Shown piece by piece: positions 48,942 to 60,814 of a DNA stretch of 64,000 nt. Position 1 is the stretch's first letter. Each line of letters opens with the position of its first letter. The position numbers were made by a program, and so were the translations under genes. Origin of the DNA: Liquidambar formosana (lineage: Eukaryota; Streptophyta; Magnoliopsida; Saxifragales; Altingiaceae); the NCBI GenBank assembly GCA_039720395.1, contig CM077833.1:17979133-18043132 (forward strand), in the 5' to 3' direction. The notes under the pieces were generated by a model. The model ran no database searches and was not told the DNA's origin. It saw nothing but the letters and a program-made list of their open reading frames with translations.

Positions 48942-49963
48942 TACAGTAGTTGTTTTAATGGTGATTATGAGTTATGTATTTGTTTAGTATCCTGTTATTA
49001 TTGGACCAACCCCACGAAAGAAATTTGGCTAGAAATTTCTCTTTATCTCAAAGTAGAGAACAGGCTCCACTTTTCTTCTTTGCTTCTTTTCTTTTTTGGA
49101 TGGGAACTCATCTCTTTCCTGTAGATGAACTGCAAGAGGACATTGGTTCTCAAAAAAAAAAAAAAAATAATGTGATGTTTAGTCTTACTATAATATATAC
49201 TGCTTGGTTAGGCTACTATATTTTCTGGATGCTTACTCTTTTTTCTGAAAACTTATTTTTTTCCTGACATGTTTCTTCCCATATGTCATGAGAAGTTTTT
49301 CAAAATCTAAGGAGTTTGTTACCCATATCTTCACTTTCACTCTTTCAGGTTTATTCTTCATCCCAAATTCAAAATATGATTATCTCTAGAATTGCTATTA
49401 AAAATTTTCATTCTTCATGACTGCCTTGCTATTGTTACAAACAATGATTTAGGGTATGGGAGAACTTGTTAAATTGAGATCTAGTTGGCTTATGTAGCTT
49501 TTGTATGGGTTGGAAACTTTGAAAAATCAGAATTTGAGAACAATGTTTTATAAATTGGTGTATGTTGTGCATTGTACATTGTAGCGTACTTCTATTTTTA
49601 ACTTTGAAGATGGTTATAGCAAATACCTCAATAGAAGAATAAATCTACAAGGCCAGATGCGTCTGCTTGGATTGCAAGCCTCCATGTATGATCATGAATA
49701 ACGAAATACATCTTTTTCCATCAATGGAAGAGGCTACTAAGTGTCTCTTTGAATATCCACACACCAAATATAGGCAATAATGATGGTAGCCTTAGAGAGA
49801 TTGAAACAAAGAGAAGAAGAAGGAGATGGGAGCCTTCTTTCCCAATGGAAGTACTAAAGTTTTTCTCTTTCATTTGATATATCTATATATATATATATAT
49901 ATATATTACAAAGGGTAGTTGGTAGTTATCTAAAAACTACAAAGAAGTTATCTAACTTCCTTT
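48942..49963. other. Spacer downstream of the ALOG gene
   Basis: No gene seen. The right part is AT-rich with a (TA)n run near 49884-49906 and leads into sequence that resumes after the solo LTR at 51911. Confidence 0.45.
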
Positions 49964-50276
49964 CCGTATGTTGACACCCCATATTGTACTGCCTGACATT
50001 TTAGACCACCTTTAAGCCCAATGATGAAGGGTGGTGTCAAATAGAACTAATATGAGTAAATCCTGAAGGACTGACGCGATCACAGCTCAATTAAGCACAA
50101 AACCATGGCCCATGATCATATGTGCATACTTCATGCAGGTATGTGCTTGGCCCCAAATTTGGGAATCTCCCATTTCATCACTTTCTTCCTTACCATGTGG
50201 GGATGAGGCCTCAATGCCAACCGACTTGTGGCATTGAAAACCCTAGCAATCTCGAAAATAAACCCTAAAACTCCCC

Positions 50277-50284
50277 TATAAATA
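50277..50284 (+). promoter_or_regulatory. TATA box of the solo LTR
   Basis: TATAAATA preceded by CCCC, about 310 bp inside the LTR. Transcription would start near 50310 and could read rightward through the LTR. Confidence 0.5.
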
Positions 50285-50898
50285 CCCTACTTTCAACTTG
50301 AGAAAGGATCCCTGATTTTCCTTCAGCCTCCATATCTGATCTTTCCTCAGCTTCCACCCCCCCTAAAGATCCCAAAAACTAACCATAGCTGTGATTGCAG
50401 GAGTTTGGAAGGAAGAGCCCGCAGAGTTCTTGCCGCCGTCCAAACTTGAGGGTAACCATTTTCCCCTTAACTTTCATTCCCTTATCATTTTACATGCTTA
50501 TTGATTATCTTTCAAGAAATAGGCTTAGGATTTCCTTATGTATTCCTTCATTTTGCATATGTAATTAGCATTCGATGATTTGAGGCAATTAACACATATT
50601 TAAGGCATATAGACTAGGATTGAATAGTATATGTTCATTTGCTTTATACTTTCCTAGATATAGGCATGATTATGCTGTATGGTTGGATTAACTCGTTAAT
50701 TATGGCGTTTCTTTCATATGGTCATTCCGTTCTCTCTCATATTTAGATCTAGGATTGTTCTTATAATTTTCAAACCATGCTTGGATGGTTTAGGTACATG
50801 TATTAGTCATTCGTGGGCTGTCATTCGTGGGCCTGTATAACATGATAGTTGCATAGGTTCAGATTCACGATTCTGCATATACTGCATTTAAGGCATGT

Positions 50899-50953
50899 AC
50901 GTATGTGCTTCACCTATGCACATACGTGGTTATCACATGCACGTACGTGCATG
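50899..50953. promoter_or_regulatory. ACGT-core palindrome cluster in the solo LTR
   Basis: A perfect 10-bp inverted repeat, ACGTATGTGC (50899-50908) and GCACATACGT (50918-50927), with a 9-base spacer. Nine bases later is a perfect 18-bp palindrome CATGCACGTACGTGCATG (50936-50953). Four ACGT cores fall in about 50 bp, one within TACGTGG, the core type bound by plant bZIP factors. Binding is inference. Confidence 0.6.
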
Positions 50954-51086
50954 GCATATTCTGGGTAGATTGATCTTTGTTTTGCAGGCAGTGTAAGTAT
51001 AGCTCAACCTTTTGAATGCTTCTATTTTCTGTGTATATGCTTATTTCCCCTGTTTTACTTTGATTTTATCTATTATCATCGTGTGC

Positions 51087-51585
51087 AGGGTGGTCCTGAG
51101 CTTTTAGAGGCCCTAAGCGAACCCCCTAAAATGAGGCCTCCTATACGGCTATACATATCCTGCCAAAAACAAAATAGCTAAGTACACATAAGACAGATTA
51201 ATACCTTAGAGAGTTAGAGAGAGATGCGTGAAAGAGAGACAAAGGCGTGAGAGAGCGGCAGGGTGTGTTCTTGACGGCGGAGAGAATGAGATGAGAAGGA
51301 GAGAAAGAAAAAAAGGTCTTTTTAGGTTTACATAGATCTGATCTCAGATTTGATGGAGTATAAGTTACTTATTTTATTTTTGGTTTGGGCTTCCTTATTT
51401 GGGCTTTTGATTTTTGGTTTGGATTTGCTTATTATTTGGGTTGGATTTAGGCCCTTTACTTGGTTTTGGGGCCTCATTAACAGATATTACTTTTTTCCTC
51501 TTGGGTTTATTATAAGGGCATGTATGGATTGGAGGCCCCTTTTTTTCAGCAAAAATGGGGGGCCCTAAGCAGCTGCTTTGGTATG
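51087..51585. mobile_element. DNA element nested in the solo LTR
   Basis: A 499-bp insertion flanked by the 9-bp direct repeat ATCGTGTGC (51078-51086 and 51586-51594). The left end AGGGTGGTCCTGAGCTTTTA and the right 'GGGGGGCCCTAAGC' segment match the style of common plant repeats whose ends read like 'gggccggccctgag'. The right terminus lacks the expected mirror of the left end, so it is probably internally truncated. The 9-bp duplication suggests a Mutator-type transposase. Confidence 0.6.
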
Positions 51586-52132
51586 ATCGTGTGCCATCAT
51601 TCTAATGAAATTGCATAATTAGCGAATATGGTGATTTGGTCAAACTCAATTAAATCCTTTTTAATTAAAGCCATCAAATACGTGTGTGGGCTGGCTTACG
51701 GTTGGGCATTGTTGGGTGCCTAATACCTTCCCAACAATGTACCCTAGCTCTGAACCCGAGATTCTTTGGTTATGACGAGCTAGACCCTTGCTAGGGGTTA
51801 TTCGGTTCTCGAAACCAAATTAGGTGGCAACTCCTCTTTGCGGTAGTCATTCGTGGCTAGTTAGCGTACTCCCGAGCTACTGTGGTTCAGGACGTGACGC
51901 TCACACCGTATTCAAATTCAAACTCTTATTGGTAGTTATCTAATAACTACCTAGTAATTATGAAACTTCTTTTTCCTATTTAAATTCAAACTCTTGATTT
52001 TATTTGGTTGCTCATATAGACGCTCCATGGGTTGTGGGTTAGGTTAAACCCGATCCAATTTCCAACATCTCCCACTTGTCTACATTAGGTGTCAAGTCTT
52101 TAAACATTCTCTTCTCTATCTAGTTTCCAATC

Positions 52133-52229
52133 TTCTTTTTTTTTGGTCAAGACCTAGTGTTTCCCTAAAGCTTTCAACCAGGCACTAATCACTGTTCGCG
52201 GGGGGAGGGAACCACTAGCTAGGGGGTTC
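52133..52229 (-). mobile_element. 5'-truncated SINE, family S copy 3
   Basis: It carries only the 3' part of the family ('tcaaccaggcactaatcactg', 'ggggggagggaacc', poly-T on the plus strand) and lacks the A and B boxes. It is flanked by a 10-bp duplication GTTTCCAATC (52123-52132 and 52230-52239), so the truncation happened during insertion. Confidence 0.75.
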
Positions 52230-52239
52230 GTTTCCAATC

Positions 52240-53115
52240 CTTTTCTCATACAGAAAATGGAGCGTGTGACTTGATGAGAAGGTGTAAGGTAGAAGTGCTA
52301 TATTAAGTCACCATCTAACTAACATAGCACATCACTCATAATATCTCATCTATGCCCCGGATTGTCCTATCACACTACATTAAGAGCATTTTAAATGCTC
52401 ATGAGTTATAACCCAAAGACAATGCTCAACCTTAATCAATATATTTGTACTCATGATTATATCAAAACATATTTGACATAACCATCCAAACTATGAGCTA
52501 CAAAACATAGGTGTAATATTAAGGAATCTTCCTTTGCTACTCATGCCAATCCATTTAGACTTGACTGCTTTCCTAGACGTATTTTGTTGGACTATATCAT
52601 TCATGATCCTTGGACAACATGCTAAAAAGCGACATCGAGTCCTCATTTCACGGCATAGTCCCTGGTTTCAAGGGCACAGAATAGACCATAATTTGATCTA
52701 TTAGGGCTCACACAATGCTGAAGCAAGGATTTATCAAAAATTCCCTTGAACGTTCATCTATAGCAACATATAGTATGATATCTATGTAATAGAGGAGCTC
52801 CCTCTAGATTGGGCTTGTCACACTCAAGCGCCATATGAATCTTAGTCTAGTCGCCACATAAGCATCTAACATGATCTTAACCCAGTCATTTAGCAAGTGT
52901 TTATCTAAGATATCACATTCAGCTTTATTTAGGCTTCATATTGTTATGGAATTACGTCATGTTTGACTCTAATAAGTCTATTACCCACGGAGTAGAAGTA
53001 GAGGTGGAAAAACATGCTATGTTACTTGAATAAGTAATAGCTGTTGTATCAAAGAGAGACATCTAATGTTGGTTATGAATTAAGGCGTTATACTCCTCTT
53101 TAGAGAGAGTGCAAA
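52240..53115. repeat. Non-coding sequence, probably decayed retroelement
   Basis: No open frame or gene. Phrases such as 'atctcccacttgtctacatta' (just left of the SINE) and the position directly beside a minus-strand Copia gag suggest untranslated or decayed retroelement sequence. Not demonstrable from this window alone. Confidence 0.35.
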
Positions 53116-53119
53116 ATCA

Positions 53120-54540
53120 CTAGTAGATGCAGCAGTAGGTGGAGTAGCAGTGACATCCTATTGTCTTTAAAATTTTGTCTAAAGAGTACTTAACTTGATT
53201 AGAATAAGTAGCCCAGGCCTTTGCATGAAGATCAAAACAACGTCCCATGGTGTGATTCTTGCCTCCACAGAAAGTACACTTACAAATACCATATCTACCA
53301 TGGCCTCTCCCAAAGGTACAACCACGACCTCTATTATTCTCAAAACTAGAATTTTGATTGCCAAAACCATGACCACCAAAACCTCCGCGACCTCCAAAAT
53401 CACCTCTACCTCGCATGCTACCACTAGAAAAATTATCTCCACCACGAGAAGAGCTCTATTGTCCGCTAGAACTCACTAAGGCAGAGTTGTCCATATGAGA
53501 AACCCCGACCGATGAAGATCCAATTGCATCACATTCTATTCTAGCATACACATTACTCAAAGAAGAATACTTATATCTCCATCCAAAATCTGAGCTTTAA
53601 CTTATTAAGTTTCCAACCTAACAACCTAAGCTTATAAGTGGAGGGTCCAAACAGGTATATAAAGCTATGTCAAACCCAATATTTGGGCAATGTGGGATGT
53701 GGTATTTTCCAACACTCTCCTTTACGTGCAAGCCTACCAAGACAACAACGGGCCTATCGTATGGGCAACAAAGACGGGCTCAATAGGCCCAAGAACAACA
53801 TGCTTTGATACCATGTGAAGTTTCCAACCTAAAATCCTAAGCTTATAAGTTGAGGACCCAAACAAGTATATGAAGCTATGTCAAACCCAATATTTGGGCA
53901 ATGTGAGATGTGGTATTTTCCAACATAAGTGTCTGAAGACTAGGATCAAGACCATAAAGAAATTTAGAGATATAAAACTCTACACTGTTGTCTCTTAAGC
54001 ACCTCAGCATCACTAGTTACAAGATGATACTGATTCGATTCACTTACCAACTTTTTGAAATTGCTATAATACTCACTGAATGGCTTTCCAAACTCATGAA
54101 GATTAAACAAGTTTTGGTTAACATCACAAACCCTAGGATACATTCTTTTCCATGAAATACATTTCTTGATCTGCCTTCCAAATTTCTTTTGTAGTAGTAA
54201 AAAACATAACATTGGAGCTCACAGATGGCTCCATACTATTCCACAACCATGACATAACAACATAGTTGTCCGTTTTCCACTACTCATACTCCTTACTCTC
54301 TGGGGATAGAGGACAAGAAAAAGTAAACTTTGACTTCTTCCTTGCACGTAGTGCAACCTTCATTGCTTGTGCCCACAAGTAAAGAGCACCATTTAACTTC
54401 ATGGTGGTAACTTGCATCTTAACAACGTCAAAAGAGGCAATGGAACTCACTTTAATTGAACTTGACTCAGCAATCAATACCAATAAATCAACCAAGCAAC
54501 ACTTTAATATCTTCCAGTCCTCCAAAAGAATGCTCCACAA
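53120..54540 (-). pseudogene. Decayed Copia-type gag, split by a TRIM
   Basis: On the minus strand, pieces in several frames give, in order: KLNGALYLWAQAMKVALRARKK (Copia gag start, near 54400), LFNLHEFGKPFSEYYSNFKKLVSE (UBN2-type gag, 54000-54200), and a Gly/Arg-rich segment followed by a CCHC zinc knuckle, CTFCGGKNHTMGRC (near 53260). Stops and frame changes separate them. A 323-bp miniature LTR element sits between the gag core and the knuckle. No pol follows. Confidence 0.75.
53603..53925 (-). mobile_element. TRIM (terminal-repeat retrotransposon in miniature)
   Basis: Two 112-bp direct repeats, 53603-53714 and 53814-53925, bracket about 99 bp. On the minus strand the LTRs start TGTTGGAAAATACCACAT, and the upstream one ends AAACTTCACA. 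It is followed at once by a primer-binding site TGGTATCAAAGCA (53801-53813), close to the start of sites complementary to initiator tRNA-Met. A purine tract GTAAAGGAGAG precedes the second LTR. Flanking pentamers TAACT and TAAGT agree at 4 of 5 positions. No coding capacity. The LTRs differ at several positions, so it is not recent. Confidence 0.8.
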
Positions 54541-54544
54541 TAAC

Positions 54545-55655
54545 TACACCAAATCACATGATAGCTTAACCAACAACAACCATCAACTTACAAACACACA
54601 ACTCATGTCGCCATCAACTAAAAAACACAAACCAGTACATACTTCTTCATTGAATCTCTCCAATTACTCGACAAAACGTGTGAAATAACCCAGAACATTG
54701 ACACCTAGAAACACTGCAAATGTGCAATATGAGGGCTGGACAGCACTTACAATGGTACAAATGAAGCTGGAGTTATGTGACAAGTCTTGTATAGCATCTA
54801 GGATGACTTGACAAGAGCTGGACAGCATCTAGGGAGACCCAACAGGGTCTAGACAGCAGCTGCGATGTGCAACCACGGCTGGAACTTTACTAATAATATT
54901 CAACTGATTTGGAAAAGGGGTGGAGAGGGACTCAGCAAGGTGTGACTGGGCTCGTGATGTGTCACTAGGTCTATGGCATGGCTGGTGATGTGTTACTGGT
55001 TGTAGGTGGCTGGAGGATGCTCAACCAGGTCTGATGTGGGATCCAAAAAGGTTTTAGATGGCTGGAGAGGAGACGACTAGGGAGGAGATGGCTGGAGAGT
55101 GTCAGGTCTGATATGGATTTCATGGGGGTCGGTGTGCGTGCGCTCGCACATGCGTGAGTGCAGTAGGACACCTTTTCCCTCATATTTTTCTGCTTGATTG
55201 AAAGTAGGCACTTCTACTACATCTAATTTTGACATCCTTGTGGCTGACCAACCTGAAAAAACGGGTGGTATGTGGCACTTCTGGTTTTGAAAGTTACCAA
55301 GAGAGCATCTAAAAAAAAATCTAGAAGCTGGTCAATTTTTGGCTTGAATTAAATTGACCTATGCCTTCAAGTTTGGCATTTGCAATATTATTGTACTGGT
55401 AATTCACTTGTACAACACATGAAACATAGGACCTGAAGTGGCTATTTTAGCTCATTAAAAAATCTCTCAATTAATACAATGAATCAGATGAATAATTTTC
55501 TTTACCGTAGCATAGATAAGTGATCTTTACAGTAGCATAGCTTCTTGTGATTGCTATTTTTAAGGACTCAATGTTGTGTTGCAACTTGCAATTGATAAAG
55601 TTCTTTTTATTGAGAGGTCCATCATGTGTTTCAGCAACACTTATAAATTTGTTGT
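54545..55655. other. Region upstream of the PHD gene exons
   Basis: No gene recognised. It holds a GC-richer stretch (54720-55170) with repeated 'gctggacagca' and 'gatggctgga' phrases that looks like degraded repeat DNA. It may be intron of the PHD gene if that gene's first exon lies further left. Confidence 0.4.
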
Positions 55656-55660
55656 TGCAG

Positions 55661-58600
55661 GTGACAGTTTGTCAGAAGTGTGGGGACTATGGCTTCTACG
55701 AGGCTCTGATTTTCTGTGTCAAGTGTCAGGTTATTGCCGAACACTTGTAAGTCACATTATTTATTCAATCACAGTTTCTGATACTGTTTATTTAGAACTT
55801 TGGATGCCATGTTGAAATGCAATTATGCCAATTACTTTTTACTATCATTTAATGGCATAGTTGGTGTATCAATTTGGAGACGTCAAGAGACCTTGAATCA
55901 CAATAAAAAATGACAAGTAAGAAACGATAAAAACAAATTACTTCTTAAAATTCTAAATTTGATTTTATATTTCCATGCATGAAATTAAAGACTCATTTTA
56001 TCTCCTATCAACAGAAAAAAAAAATACTCATATAACATTCTATATTGAACAAGGTGAACTGGATTGATTCTACAAGGGTTACCAAATGCCCAAGTATATA
56101 TATTGTAGAAGGATTGTCCATAAATTATTATTATTAATTTGGTAGGTTTGGTCATTAATTATTCTTAGTATTTTGGTAGGAATGTCCATTCATTATTGAT
56201 TCTCGTGTTCTTTTCTTCTGGATTGTCATTAATCTTGGACTCCTGTGTTTCTTTTTCTGCCCTGCACCCCAAAAAAAAAAACCCAAGGTACTGCTCAGAT
56301 GAATTGCCTGAAACTTTCAATGAACATGTTGGTTGGGCTTGTGAGTTTTGTGTACCAAGGGCTGCCAAACAAACTACTCTTGACAAGCATAGCCCTACCC
56401 TGTTCAGGAAGAGTGACCAGATATGTTTAAGAAGTGTTCCAACAGCTCACTCTGGAATAACATTGAAGAAGCTAAACAACATCACTGGCTCAAATGCCAA
56501 CACAGAAGTGCGAGGACGTGAAAGTAGCCCCTCCTTGCAACCACGTGATGTGCATTCGCAGATTGATGTGAGCAAATCTGCTCTGTTAATAGGTGATTGT
56601 TCTTCACTAGTGGAGAATATATCATCTTGCTATGAGAATCATGGTGAAGATCAGGAGTTTAGAAAAAAGAGAAGATTGGTCTGTGATGATGGGGGAAAAT
56701 TTGATGAAGGTGTTGATGACGTTGAAGATGTTGAATATGTGAAAGTTAAATCCTCTCAAGTAGCTGCAGGTGAACCATCAAACATTGTAGAAAACAATCT
56801 TTATGTCCATGCACAACCAATCTTTGATCCAATCTGGAGGTAAGAAATTTACATTACTTCTCTTTCATTTTCCTTTTCTTTACCATATTTTTTTGAGGAG
56901 TTGGGGGGGCAGGGCGGGGATGTGGGGGTGGATCTTGATACTTGCACATCTGACAATACTGAATGTAAGTTGCTGATTTTGTCTTATCAATAGAGGAAGT
57001 TTTAATACCTGCAATGGATACTTTGGTGCAACTGATGGACTAGCAGCTCATTTGTCAAGCAAAGCATGCTTAAAAGTGTTTGAGGTCGCAAGTTTGTTGC
57101 CAGCAGTGATTCATTTGGAAATGCTTCCTAAGCCTGATGTGTGGCCGAAATTTTTTGATCAATTTAAACCAACTGATGACAATATTGCCCTTTATTTCTT
57201 CCAAGAAAACGAGAGGTGTGTTTGAACATGGTTACGTATTCTTGCAGTTGTAGTGTTGTTTCTCCTATTTGTTTAACTTATACATTAATGGTTAATTGTT
57301 ACAGAGATGAAAAAGATTTTGACATTCTAGTGAATAACATGATCGGCCAAGATCTTGCCATGAAAGCGGTGGTTGAAAACATAGAACTCTTGATCTTTAC
57401 TTCTCTTGAATTGCCAATGGAATACTGGAGTAATTCATGCTTCCTTATCTGTTAAAAAGCTTCATTGTCGTCTTTTATAGATTTCATACGGTTCATTCCA
57501 CTCTTTTGCACATGCTTATATGATTTCTTGAACCTTTTTCCTTGGGTAATTATGTCTTGAACTAATTGCATGCAGGATTTCAGGGGAAGCATTATTTATG
57601 GGGGTTATTTAGAGGAAGTAAAGCATCCCCTCTCGATCGACTGAAGGCCCACCATTTCATTCAAAAGAGCAGCATTAATGTGGGTACCAGAGAGGAAAGA
57701 AACCTCACAAAGATTTGGGATATACAGTTTTCTCCTCATCCTTTAAGCAACAATGGTAAATATGAGTTTGAGACACTTTACTCGTTTCAGTTTGTGAACA
57801 ATATAACCTCTTTTTCAGAATCAGTTTCTTTAACTCAACTCAAATCAACCAAGCCTTATTCCCAACTTCATGGCGTCGGCTATTTGAAAACAATTACACC
57901 ATTTAGTTCTATCGAGGGTTGTCTCTGCTGTTAAATCCTTAGTACACAAGTCCTTTTTCACCACCGCTAACCATGTTATTTTAGGCCTACCTCTTCTTCT
58001 TTTAAAGCCTTTGACTTTAATTAAGTCACTTTTATGTACGGTTGCATTGCTTGGTGTTCCTCTTTTTTTCTTTCATTTATTTTTAATAAGAATCCTTCTT
58101 TGTTAGTATTAGTATCTTTTTGCCTTTTCTCCTGTGAATAGAAGATTAAATTTTCTTTGCCTGATAATGCATATAAATCAGGTGCCCAAGAATGACACGG
58201 TTCAAGTTTAGTTTTGAGGATGAGATTTGGTTGGCACAGAATTGAAAATGTTTTATAGATGTAAAGGAAATAGTTGTAAATTTTAAAAATACATGATCAC
58301 TGTTTATTTGAAATAAGAGTCCAAAATTAATATTTGAATAATGAGAAGCTAATTACCAATGACAATGGTGTAGGGTTGAACATAAGGTGGTGATGTGCAC
58401 CTTTTAAAAACATTTATTTATTTATTTCTTAGTAAAGAAATTACCTATTTCTCTCTTGATTATTTCACTCATCTCTTAAATGAAAATTTTAAAAAAACTA
58501 GTAGTCATTATAGAAGAAAAGCATACGCAACCAACAGATTTGATTTAAGTATTCATAGGTCGATTGTGCACATAAAATTGAATCAGGAACCATTATATGA

Positions 58601-60814
58601 ATATTGGTTTTACCAGATTAGAAAATCATTCACAATTTAAAATATTTTATTATTATTTATGCTGTGAAAACTGTAATGAAACCATGTCACTTGTTCTTCA
58701 TAATTTGATCAAATATGGAAAACTAAGTGAAAGGCCTTTATTTGACAGCTGACACTGAAAATTAAAATCTTTAGTTTATTTCAAAAATGTTTTATAATGC
58801 ATAAATTAAAATAATATATTTATAATTGAGAAATTGATTTATAAGTTCAACAAATGATTCCTGGTTGATGTTAAATAATTTCAGGGAAAATTCCTTCGTT
58901 GTAATGTCAAGTATTTCAAGGTTTTATTTAAAAAGACATTACATATTAAAAAATATGCTTACTTTGTATTTGAAAATTTAATTTAACCAGATATTTGAAC
59001 AATGAAACTCTTGATTTCTTCTTCTTAGGTTTGAACCATAAAAGTCAATAGTTTTAGTGCAAAATTCTTAAAAAATAATTAAATTTTGATCCAGGGATTA
59101 CTTTGCTGATAATTTGTGAAGGTTGTGGAAAATAATGTAAAAAAACATTTTATGATAATGATGGAAAAGTGGGATTCACCAGCCACCGGTGCTGGTATTG
59201 TGTCCATTGACTGCTGTCGACAAGTGAGCCAAGTGAGCCTCAATTAAGGCTTTTTAATTCGCCAAATTCGCATGCGAAGCAATCTGGACCCACCATCGGA
59301 TATGTTGAACTCAGTTGATTAACAATACCAAAATGATCTTAATTTGATGATTTTAGCTGTTCAATTAGAATTGAATCTTTCAGCATCAAAAGTCATAAAT
59401 GCATATAGTGGGATATAATTATTATATGATATAACCAAGGAACCATTGACAGATTGTTTTGCAATGTCAGAGAGCACTGGCATGAATCTGTTTTGTTTTC
59501 TTCTTTTTCCTCCTGCTTTCTCATAAATGGTCTGAATCCTGAGAAGGCCTACAAAGAACCTAGCTCATCAAAAAAACAAAGAGAAAAAGAAAAAGAGGGC
59601 ATTTCCTTTATCTTTTTTTTTTTTTTTCTCTGTTTGAATTGTAGTGTTAATGATTTAATCACCAATTTCAGAAGTTACAAGAGAGCGAATCGCTGGAAAA
59701 GAAAAATAACATAGAAGAAATTGTAGTCAATATTGTATGAACCTCAGTGAGAGTAAAAATCAAGTGGCCTTCCTGCACCCCTGGCGAGAATCATAACATT
59801 AGACCATATTGTCATTTTCTTGTTTGAATTGGATTTTTCATCAAATGTGACTGTTGATAATTTTAATTGTAAACAAAACTAATTACTATGTAAAAATGAA
59901 AGCAGGGAAAAAGGAAAAGAAAAGGATAAAGAGGATGAAGCCCAAAATTGAGCGCGAACGCAAAGCGCTAACTCTTAGAAAATGTCACTTCATTCAGAGC
60001 CTAAGACCATGTTGTAAGAGGATCAGGAGCAAAGCAAACCGTATGAATCCATTCCCGTTCAATAAGAAGGTTGTTTCAGGAAACACCCCTAGAACTGGTG
60101 CACTGATGCAAGGTACTGGGTTTTGTTTAATTTCTCATGTCATTACATGCTTCACTTTCCTGCTTTATCGTCAAAATGCATTGATGTTGAGAAGTATCAC
60201 TACTTGATATATGCTCACGAAGAGCAGAGCAGACTGATGTTTTCACCCTAGCCCAAAAAGCGGTTGAAGAGCAGCTCCCAAAAGGAAATACAGCCAATGA
60301 AGAACTCACTCATAAAGAAGCTTGTAGAACCATAGCAGATGGTTTAGCTCATACTGGAGTTATTATTGACTCGATCCATCATGAAGATTACGCAAAAGAA
60401 AGAAGTGTGGACATGAAAATGGGACCTGAAGGCATCACTGAAAAGGAAACTGAAGCAGAGATTCCCAGTGACACTGATGTCATTGCTGGCACCAGCCAAG
60501 ATAAAATGCCAGTTGCTAATGGTGGTATAATTAGGAATAGTGTGGCTGTTGCCATCTTACCACAAGAAATCAGCCACGCAATAGATGGAACATTTATGAA
60601 CAAAGGTAAGTGGAGAATGTTTTATAAGGTCTTCTCTTACACAATTATTGATTATTTTTGCCCTTTCTACTTTTGTGGTTGTCTAGTAATAGATCAGTTC
60701 GTTCTTAAGGCACGATCAAAACATATGCCTGAAGGCTTAAAGCAACTGGTAGGGACAAGCAAAGGACCTTTCAATGCTGGTACCAGCCAAGATGAAGTGG
60801 ATTTGTATAACTAA
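55661..60814 (+). CDS. PHD-finger protein, AIPP2/PAIPP2-like (first exon missing, 3' end in an LTR)
   Basis: Eight exons with GT-AG borders and compatible phases: 55661-55746, 56288-56839, 56994-57215, 57305-57429, 57576-57755, 59906-60112, 60192-60605, 60687-60814. They give about 637 aa. The first two exons encode a PHD finger (VTVCQKCGDYGFYEALIFCVKCQ, then EHLYCSDELP and WACEFC). Exons 3-5 encode the domain typical of AIPP2-type proteins: PIWRGSFN, AHLSSKACLKVFE, LEMLPKPDVWPKFF, ALYFF, LELPMEYWRFQGKHYLWGLFRG. The tail is basic and then acidic. In Arabidopsis these proteins pair with a BAH protein and a phosphatase to repress genes by reading unmodified H3K4. The start codon exon is not located; exon 2 begins in phase 0. 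The stop codon lies inside a Copia LTR (60804 onward), so the natural C-terminus is altered or lost. No frame breaks. The later exons are predicted from splice signals alone. Confidence 0.75.

Larger units (their letters stand above)
49969..51905 (+). mobile_element. Solo LTR of an LTR retrotransposon
   Basis: 1937 bp starting TGTTGACACC and ending GACGTGACGCTCACA, flanked by a perfect 5-bp target-site duplication CCGTA (49964-49968 and 51906-51910). TG...CA ends with a 5-bp duplication and no internal gag-pol indicate a solo LTR left by recombination between two LTRs. A TATA box (TATAAATA, 50277-50284) on the plus strand sets the orientation. The stretch near the right end ('ggttgggcattgttgggtgcctaata', 'ggtggcaactcc') resembles the conserved 3' part of large plant LTRs. 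A 499-bp DNA element is inserted in it (51087-51585), so the original LTR was about 1.43 kb. Confidence 0.85.
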
